DNA from: an uncultured Oxalicibacterium sp.
Lineage (GTDB): Bacteria; Pseudomonadota; Gammaproteobacteria; Burkholderiales; Burkholderiaceae_D
Direction: 5' to 3'
DNA length: 64,000 nt
Assembly: GCF_913776015.1 (NCBI RefSeq)
Contig: NZ_CAJYMD010000028.1
Span: forward strand, 1 to 64,000
Shown: in pieces, positions 58,921-64,000 of the stretch
How positions within the stretch are numbered: position 1 is the first letter of the stretch
How the letters are laid out: every line of letters starts with the position of its first letter
The notes under the pieces: generated by a model
Database searches by the model: none
What the model was told of the DNA's origin: nothing
Seen by the model: only the letters and a program-made list of their open reading frames with translations
Made by a program: the position numbers and the translations under genes

Positions 58921-60096
58921 ATGCCTACTTCGTCTGTCGCTCGCTCCGCACCGTCCCCATCCACACGCATCGCTTCGATCGATGCTCTGCGCGGCCTGGT
59001 GATCCTGCTCATGCTGGTCGACCATACGCGCGAGTTTTTCTTTCTGCGCGCGCAAGTCGGCGATCCGATGGATCTTTCGACGACCGAACCCGCACTATTC
59101 TTCACACGGCTGACTTCGCATCTATGCGCACCGATCTTCGTCGCCCTAACCGGTCTGGCGGCATACATATATGCCGACCGAAAAGGCAGCACGCGTGAAG
59201 CGTCCGCCTTCCTGTTCAAGCGAGGACTGTTTCTGATTATTTTGGAATGGACGGTAATCAACTTCGCCTGGACCTTCGACCTCACGCCCAAACTGTTTTA
59301 CCTGCAAGTGATCTGGGCAATCGGCTTGTCAATGATCGCGCTATCGCTCTTGCTGCACCTGCCGCGCCGCTGGCTGATCGCACTCGCCATCCTGATCATG
59401 CTGGGCCACAACCTGCTCGATGCCATCTCGTTCGAGAAAAGCGAATGGGGCTATACCGTCTGGAGCATCCTGCATGATCGGGGCTATCTGTCCCTGCCCT
59501 GGCTGCCTTGGGACGCACAGGCACGGACTTCCTATCCGCTGCTACCGTGGATCGGCGTCATCATGATCGGCTATGGCATCGGCCCGTGGTTTGCTCGTAA
59601 CAGACCGGCACAGCAACGGTTTTACCGGCTCGTGACAAGTGGCGCGATATGCATCGGCCTGTTTCTGGTGCTGCGTGGCGCGAACGGCTATGGAGAAACG
59701 CAACCGTGGCAGGCTGGCGATACGTTCATGCTCAGCCTCATGAGTTTTTTCAACCTGACCAAGTATCCGCCCTCGGCAGATTTTCTTTTATTGACGCTCG
59801 GCGTCGGCGCACTGCTTCTCGCCGCGCTGGAAAGGTTGCCAGGTACAGCAAGCCAATGGTTGCTGGCTTTTGGCGCAGCGCCGTTATTTTTCTACATCCT
59901 GCATCTCTATTTTTTGCACGCACTCAATCGCATGATTGGCGCCACGCTGACAAATGACTCAGGCCTGATCAGTGTACCGAATGTGCCCAGCGTCTGGCTG
60001 CTGGCCATCATCATCGCCATTCCATGCTGGTTTGCCTGCCGCTGGTTTGCCCGCTACAAGCAAACGCATAAAAAATGGTGGGTCAGCTATCTTTGA
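58921..60096 (+). CDS. DUF1624/HGSNAT-type membrane acetyltransferase-like protein
   Basis: 391 residues with about ten hydrophobic segments. The N-terminus IASIDALRGLVILLMLVDHTRE and the LTSHLCAPIFVALTGLAAYI block match the DUF1624 family related to heparan-alpha-glucosaminide N-acetyltransferase, which may acetylate sugars across the membrane. Single gene, convergent with the next one. Confidence 0.87.
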   Translation: MPTSSVARSAPSPSTRIASIDALRGLVILLMLVDHTREFFFLRAQVGDPMDLSTTEPALFFTRLTSHLCAPIFVALTGLAAYIYADRKGSTREASAFLFKRGLFLIILEWTVINFAWTFDLTPKLFYLQVIWAIGLSMIALSLLLHLPRRWLIALAILIMLGHNLLDAISFEKSEWGYTVWSILHDRGYLSLPWLPWDAQARTSYPLLPWIGVIMIGYGIGPWFARNRPAQQRFYRLVTSGAICIGLFLVLRGANGYGETQPWQAGDTFMLSLMSFFNLTKYPPSADFLLLTLGVGALLLAALERLPGTASQWLLAFGAAPLFFYILHLYFLHALNRMIGATLTNDSGLISVPNVPSVWLLAIIIAIPCWFACRWFARYKQTHKKWWVSYL

Positions 60097-60139
60097 TGCA
60101 ACCAACACACCAACCGGCAATCCGGTCATGCATCAGTTT

Positions 60140-60607
60140 TTACGCTCCCTGCCATTGGCGGAGCACGGTAATGCCTTCGACTGAACCCGGCCACAAGTGC
60201 ACGTCATAACGATCCTCGCCATCGAGACCATCCTCGCTTAGCGTGTCCAATCCGGTGAAGATGATCATCACCCCCAGCTCTCCCGCGGGCACACGCCTGC
60301 GCGGCGCTTGCGGCAAGTAGTCGTTCAAGCCGGCAATCACTATTTCACCTGATGTGTGAAGATGCCCCTCGACCACGTGATCCGCGGCATCTATATCGAT
60401 TTGCGGCCGTCGTTCATGCAGGATCACACGCACCGGTACCGTCATGTTTCTCTCTGTGGCCACGATAAGAACGCCCGGTCCGCTTAGAAGACGTGTATTC
60501 AGCGCGTCATCATTCCAATTGGTCGGCAGATCGACATTCCCTGCCGCATCGGCCAGGTAAAACTGATGGTAGTCGGCAAGCAGACTACCGTCGAACAAAA
60601 TTGGCAT
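60140..60607 (-). CDS. Conserved hypothetical soluble protein
   Basis: 155 residues. Elements include DYHQFYLAD near the start, a central VPVRVILHER, DHVVEGHLHTSG and a C-terminal LDTLSEDGLDGEDRYDVHLWPG. Similar proteins exist in many Proteobacteria; I recall the pattern but not a function. AGGGATG-type GGGAGG precedes the ATG. Not part of an operon with known function. Confidence 0.75.
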   Translation of the reverse strand: MPILFDGSLLADYHQFYLADAAGNVDLPTNWNDDALNTRLLSGPGVLIVATERNMTVPVRVILHERRPQIDIDAADHVVEGHLHTSGEIVIAGLNDYLPQAPRRRVPAGELGVMIIFTGLDTLSEDGLDGEDRYDVHLWPGSVEGITVLRQWQGA

Positions 60608-60693
60608 ATGACATCCCTCCCACTCAAATTAAAGGAAAATGGTATCGGGAAGATAAAGCAGATTGGTGATCGTCACGCATGCTGCCCGCATGC

Positions 60694-61083
60694 TCAGTTT
60701 CGAGCGCTCCCACGCTTGCACGGGAAAGCATGCCGCAATGCTTCAGCAACCAGCGGCGCAGCATTTTCTTTCTGACGTTTCGCCGGCAAGTCGGAGAGAT
60801 AGGTATAAACGCGATCGTTCAATTCATGCGGCAAGATGCCAAGAGATGGAGGACACCATATTGAACCCTGCGTCTGGTCGGCAACGCCGAGAACATACGC
60901 GCCTCCGTAAGCGTTGGAAAACAGTCGGCGCATGTCTGCATCGCTTAATTCGGACAGCCTCTTGCCTTCCAGCGCTGCAATCAACTCTGAACCAGTCAAA
61001 TGCCAGGTCCGATTCTCTTCTGCCTGACAAAGACTGGACATCACCAGCATCATGGCACCGAATGTGATGAGTTTTTTTCGCAT
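60694..61083 (-). CDS. Secreted Rap1a/Tai-like family protein
   Basis: 129 residues with a Sec signal peptide (ends near SLCQAEEN). The mature part has G-x-x-YVLGVADQTQGSIWCPP and a C-terminal VAEALRHAFPC, two cysteines spaced as in the Rap1a/Tai family of type VI immunity proteins. No effector or type VI gene is nearby, so it may be an orphan immunity-fold protein. Weak ribosome binding site. Confidence 0.6.
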   Translation of the reverse strand: MRKKLITFGAMMLVMSSLCQAEENRTWHLTGSELIAALEGKRLSELSDADMRRLFSNAYGGAYVLGVADQTQGSIWCPPSLGILPHELNDRVYTYLSDLPAKRQKENAAPLVAEALRHAFPCKRGSARN

Positions 61084-61686
61084 GGCATTTATCTTTAAAT
61101 TTATCGAATGTTCTTGCTGCCCATATGATTTCTGCTTGCCAGCGCATCAGCATGGCAGGTTCGTAGCATGACAAACGCATCGTGGAAAATATCCTGAACA
61201 TGCTTTCCTGCGATAAAAATCCACACGTCACGCCAACAGTTGAAATGGATAGGGCTGAAATGGATACGGCCTCATCCCTCTCACCGCTTTTGGTTGGTGT
61301 TGAACGATACGAATAAGCAATAAATCAATTTTAGTGACAAACCTAACCCCTGTTTTATTGCATCCACAAGCCAACAAGATCACTTCCAATGATGTCCAGC
61401 ACTGATATGTTTCGGGCTTGTTGCCGACCACATGTTCCCACGCCCATCTCACAGCGTCCCAAAGAGGAACTTGCCCGCGACAATTTGGTTATAAATGGTT
61501 TTAAAACACGCTGCTACACGCCGCTAACGATGGCGAATTGACTTGATTTCGGGCCCGAGATATATTGCGCAGGTGGGCAGAAACGTAGCCTATATTGAGC
61601 ACCATCCTTCATCGCTCATTCTCATCCATTTATCCGGGACGGGCCGGCTCTTAAGCATCGAGAATTTTTCTCGCATGGAGCCAGTC
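61084..61686. other. Long intergenic region with a tandem repeat
   Basis: About 600 bases upstream of the PACE gene. A 15-base unit TGAAATGGATAGGGC is repeated once with one mismatch at 61241-61270. Otherwise AT-rich with no supported gene. Confidence 0.5.
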
Positions 61687-62163
61687 ATGATTGCCTTGCG
61701 GCCGGTTACACGTCGTGTCATTTACGTCATCTCTTATGAGCTCGTTGCCATAGTCCTGTCTACGGCACTACTAACGTTCATGAGTAATGACGATGCACAC
61801 AATTCCACACCTATCGCCATCACGATTTCACTGTTGGCCGTGATCTGGAATTACATCTTCAACCTGCTCTTTGAAACATGGGAAAAACGGCGAGGCGCAA
61901 CATCTCGCAGCATCGCGACGCGTGTAGCTCATGCAACAGGATTTGAGGTTGGACTCTGCCTGTTCACCATCCCACTTTACATGTGGTGGTACGAAGTCAG
62001 CGCATTACAGGCAATGGTGATGGAATTTTTCATCTTGCTGTTTTTCCTGGCATACACCTATTGCTTCACATGGGCTTTCGACACGATCTTCGGACTATCC
62101 CAGCAAACATCAAGTCCACGGAATAAATCATGCGCTCGCGAACGAGTGCAGCCATCCAGCTAG
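61687..62163 (+). CDS. PACE family efflux transporter (AceI-like)
   Basis: 158 residues, four membrane segments in two tandem repeats: RRVIYVISYELVAI...WNYIFNLLFE and ATRVAHATGFEVGLCL...FFLAYTYCFTWAFD. These match the proteobacterial antimicrobial compound efflux (chlorhexidine/polyamine) family. I chose the ATG at 61687 because GGAG sits six bases upstream; a longer start at 61675 is possible. Confidence 0.87.
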   Translation: MIALRPVTRRVIYVISYELVAIVLSTALLTFMSNDDAHNSTPIAITISLLAVIWNYIFNLLFETWEKRRGATSRSIATRVAHATGFEVGLCLFTIPLYMWWYEVSALQAMVMEFFILLFFLAYTYCFTWAFDTIFGLSQQTSSPRNKSCARERVQPSS

Positions 62164-62167
62164 CCAA

Positions 62168-62405
62168 TCACAGGCAGCGCATTTCAACGCAGTCAGAAGA
62201 TTTAATTTCGGCGGCAATTCCACCAAAGAACGTTTGCGCCTTGGTTTTCTGAAATTGTGCGGCTGGCGCAGTTCCCGCCATTTGCTGCAGGAAAAAAGCC
62301 AGTATTGGTCTCAGTAATAAAGCCTTTGCTGAACTGTTAAAGCCAGCAAGGGATTCGCGAGTTCTTTCAATGAAGTGTGGCCGAAGGGAAGTTCGCCTGC
62401 CGCGA
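62168..62405 (-). pseudogene. Possible degraded coding remnant downstream of tRNA-Ser
   Basis: Two minus-strand frames look partly coding: AAGELPFGHTSLKELANPLLAL then a stop in one frame, and FLQQMAGTAPAAQFQKTKAQ with FFGGIAAEIKSSDCVEMRCL in the next, ending at TGA 62168. This may be a frameshifted short gene or chance. No family identified. Confidence 0.2.
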
Positions 62406-62414
62406 ATTGAAAAT

Positions 62415-62443
62415 TAAAAAGCCCTTGAATAATCAAGGGCTTA
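62415..62443 (-). terminator. Terminator of tRNA-Ser
   Basis: Minus strand: AAGCCCTTGA, loop TTAT, TCAAGGGCTTTTTAA, eight bases after the CCA end. Confidence 0.85.
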
Positions 62444-62448
62444 GTATG

Positions 62449-62540
<92 letters not shown>

Positions 62541-62730
62541 GGATGCGGTCTGATTCGCTTTTACTGCTCACGAAGCCAAAGATTATAGCAGAGCTTTTTT
62601 GCATTGGGAAATTATTTCTACGATAGCGAATGAGGCCTTGCGAAAAACCAAGCACGGTAGCTTTCATCATCATCCTGTCATAAATGGTGCTTAGCATTCG
62701 GCCGAGATCAATCCGTTTGTGGCGTGCGTC

Positions 62731-64000
62731 ATGTCTTCCCTCCCTCCAGCCCAGCTTCTTCCCGCATTCGCCATCCGGCACGAGGAAGGCATTGCGCCTG
62801 CTGCCAATAACACGCCACCTTATCGCTTCAAGCTCAAGGAGCCGACCTTGCCGTTTGCTATCCACGACCTTCAGTCGAGGCAACCGGCGACGCCGGCCAA
62901 TGACCAAGACAGCCACCTCGTGCATCGTCTGCATGAAATCTTGCTGCACCGAGAACTGACGCCCTTGTATCAACCGATCATCGATATGCAAAGCGGCGAT
63001 ATCATCGGTTACGAAGGCTTGATTCGCGGTCCGTCGGATAGCCCGCTGCATTCGCCACTCAATCTCTTCAAGGTAGCGCGAAGCTGTGGCCTGAGCGTCG
63101 AAGTCGAACATTTGTGCCGACGCATCACACTCGAAAAATTCGCGGAGTTACAGCTATCTGGAAAGCTGTTTCTCAACGTCAGTCCTGAGTGTCTCGTGCA
63201 ATCTGGCCAACGACGCGGTGAAACACTGGGCTTCATCGACGAAGTCGGCATTCATCCGGATCGCGTCATTATCGAACTGACGGAAAGCCACCCTACCTAC
63301 GATTACGACTTGCTGCGCGAAGCCGTACGGCATTATCGCGCGCTGGGTTTCGTGATCGCCATCGATGATCTGGGCGAAGGGTTTTCCAGCCTGCGCCTGT
63401 GGTCGGAGATTCGCCCGGAATACGTGAAGATCGACATGCACTTCGTGCAGGGTATCAATCACGATCCGATCAAGTTGCAGTTCGTGCGCTCGATTCAGGA
63501 AATCGCGGAAAAATCCGGTACCGTGGTCATCGCCGAAGGCATAGAAACCGATGCCGAGCTGCTGATGATCCGCGATCTCGGCGTGCCTTTAGGCCAGGGT
63601 TACCGGATTGCACGACCGCATGCCAACCCGGACACACGCATTGCCAGCGATCTGTATACGCAATTGCGCCGTAACTGTGTGGCCATCTATCCGCAGGAGA
63701 CACGGCGAACACATGAAGTGCTGACAGCCGCAAAATTGTTGCGCCGTGTTGAAGCCGTTACGCCGGAAATACAGAACAACTGCATTTACGACATGTTCAA
63801 GAACGATCCTTCTCTGGAAATCATCCCCGTGGTTGCCAGCGGGGTGCCGATCGGCCTGATTACACGTGCCAATCTGATTGATCGCTTTGCGCGCCCTTAT
63901 CTGCGCGAGCTGCATGGCCGAAAATCCTGCACGCTGTTCATGGATACCAATCCACTCATCGCGGAAAAGAGCACGCCGCTGCACGCCCTGAGTCAATTGA
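62731..64000 (+). CDS. EAL-domain protein with C-terminal CBS region (partial, C-terminus beyond window)
   Basis: At least 423 residues. After about 75 disordered residues comes an EAL domain with EGL variant (YEGLIRG), FLNVSPECL, ELTESHP, AIDDLGEGF, VKIDM and AEGIET; these are the usual active residues, with G in place of A in EAL. A CBS-like region follows (PVVASGVPIGLITR). The architecture EAL-CBS-GGDEF exists in Proteobacteria, so a GGDEF domain may lie outside the window. The ATG at 62731 lacks a clear ribosome binding site. Confidence 0.8.
   Translation, partial: MSSLPPAQLLPAFAIRHEEGIAPAANNTPPYRFKLKEPTLPFAIHDLQSRQPATPANDQDSHLVHRLHEILLHRELTPLYQPIIDMQSGDIIGYEGLIRGPSDSPLHSPLNLFKVARSCGLSVEVEHLCRRITLEKFAELQLSGKLFLNVSPECLVQSGQRRGETLGFIDEVGIHPDRVIIELTESHPTYDYDLLREAVRHYRALGFVIAIDDLGEGFSSLRLWSEIRPEYVKIDMHFVQGINHDPIKLQFVRSIQEIAEKSGTVVIAEGIETDAELLMIRDLGVPLGQGYRIARPHANPDTRIASDLYTQLRRNCVAIYPQETRRTHEVLTAAKLLRRVEAVTPEIQNNCIYDMFKNDPSLEIIPVVASGVPIGLITRANLIDRFARPYLRELHGRKSCTLFMDTNPLIAEKSTPLHALSQL

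Overview
The window looks like an ordinary chromosomal stretch of a betaproteobacterium, most likely Burkholderiales close to the Oxalobacteraceae (Herminiimonas/Janthinobacterium-like). This is inferred from moderately high GC, from the protein family flavour (ArgA fused to a GNAT domain, MinCDE next to RdgC, an iron-sulfur photolyase, DUF3772 mechanosensitive channel, DUF2721 protein) and from the short non-coding gaps. I see no integrase, transposase, CRISPR array, phage cluster or rRNA. There is one tRNA (Ser, anticodon CGA).

Layout. 0-4.6 kb: a patatin-type lipoprotein (cut by the left edge), an iron-binding periplasmic protein, and an egtD-egtB ergothioneine operon. 4.7-14.7 kb: an ABC exporter, thyA, folA, a PLP-dependent basic amino acid decarboxylase followed closely by an Fe-S photolyase, a PliI-like secreted protein, a PAS-GGDEF diguanylate cyclase and dcd. 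14.7-24.7 kb: an unknown secreted protein, a frameshifted small secreted-protein pseudogene just after hrpA, hrpA and argA on divergent promoters, yggX, and a periplasmic carbonic anhydrase lipoprotein divergent from a periplasmic rhodanese plus YeeE/TsuA-type transporter. 25-32.5 kb: small membrane proteins, an EAL protein, rdgC, minCDE, and a glutathione-dependent formaldehyde detoxification pair. 32.5-46 kb: a chemoreceptor with a sigma-28-like promoter, a YgiQ radical SAM protein, gshA, an OmpA-type lipoprotein, a DUF1089 protein, a Crp/Fnr regulator, an MgtC/DUF4010 membrane protein, two related small proteins and a hybrid histidine kinase. 46-64 kb: a MAPEG protein, a mechanosensitive channel, an outer membrane barrel, an acyltransferase, a five-gene operon for a periplasmic aldehyde oxidoreductase (paoABC, mocA-like, xdhC/paoD-like), a DUF1624 membrane protein, a Rap1a/Tai-like protein, a PACE transporter, tRNA-Ser and an EAL protein cut by the right edge.

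How genes work together. Thiol and aldehyde stress is a theme: gshA, the formaldehyde pair, ergothioneine synthesis, yggX and paoABC. Three cyclic-di-GMP enzymes (one cyclase, two EAL proteins) and one chemoreceptor point to a motile/sessile lifestyle. I did not find an obviously new multi-gene system. The observations most worth checking are a nested three-way-junction inverted repeat between gshA and the OmpA-type gene, the frameshifted pseudogene after hrpA, and -10 boxes sitting six bases before start codons (possible leaderless mRNAs).
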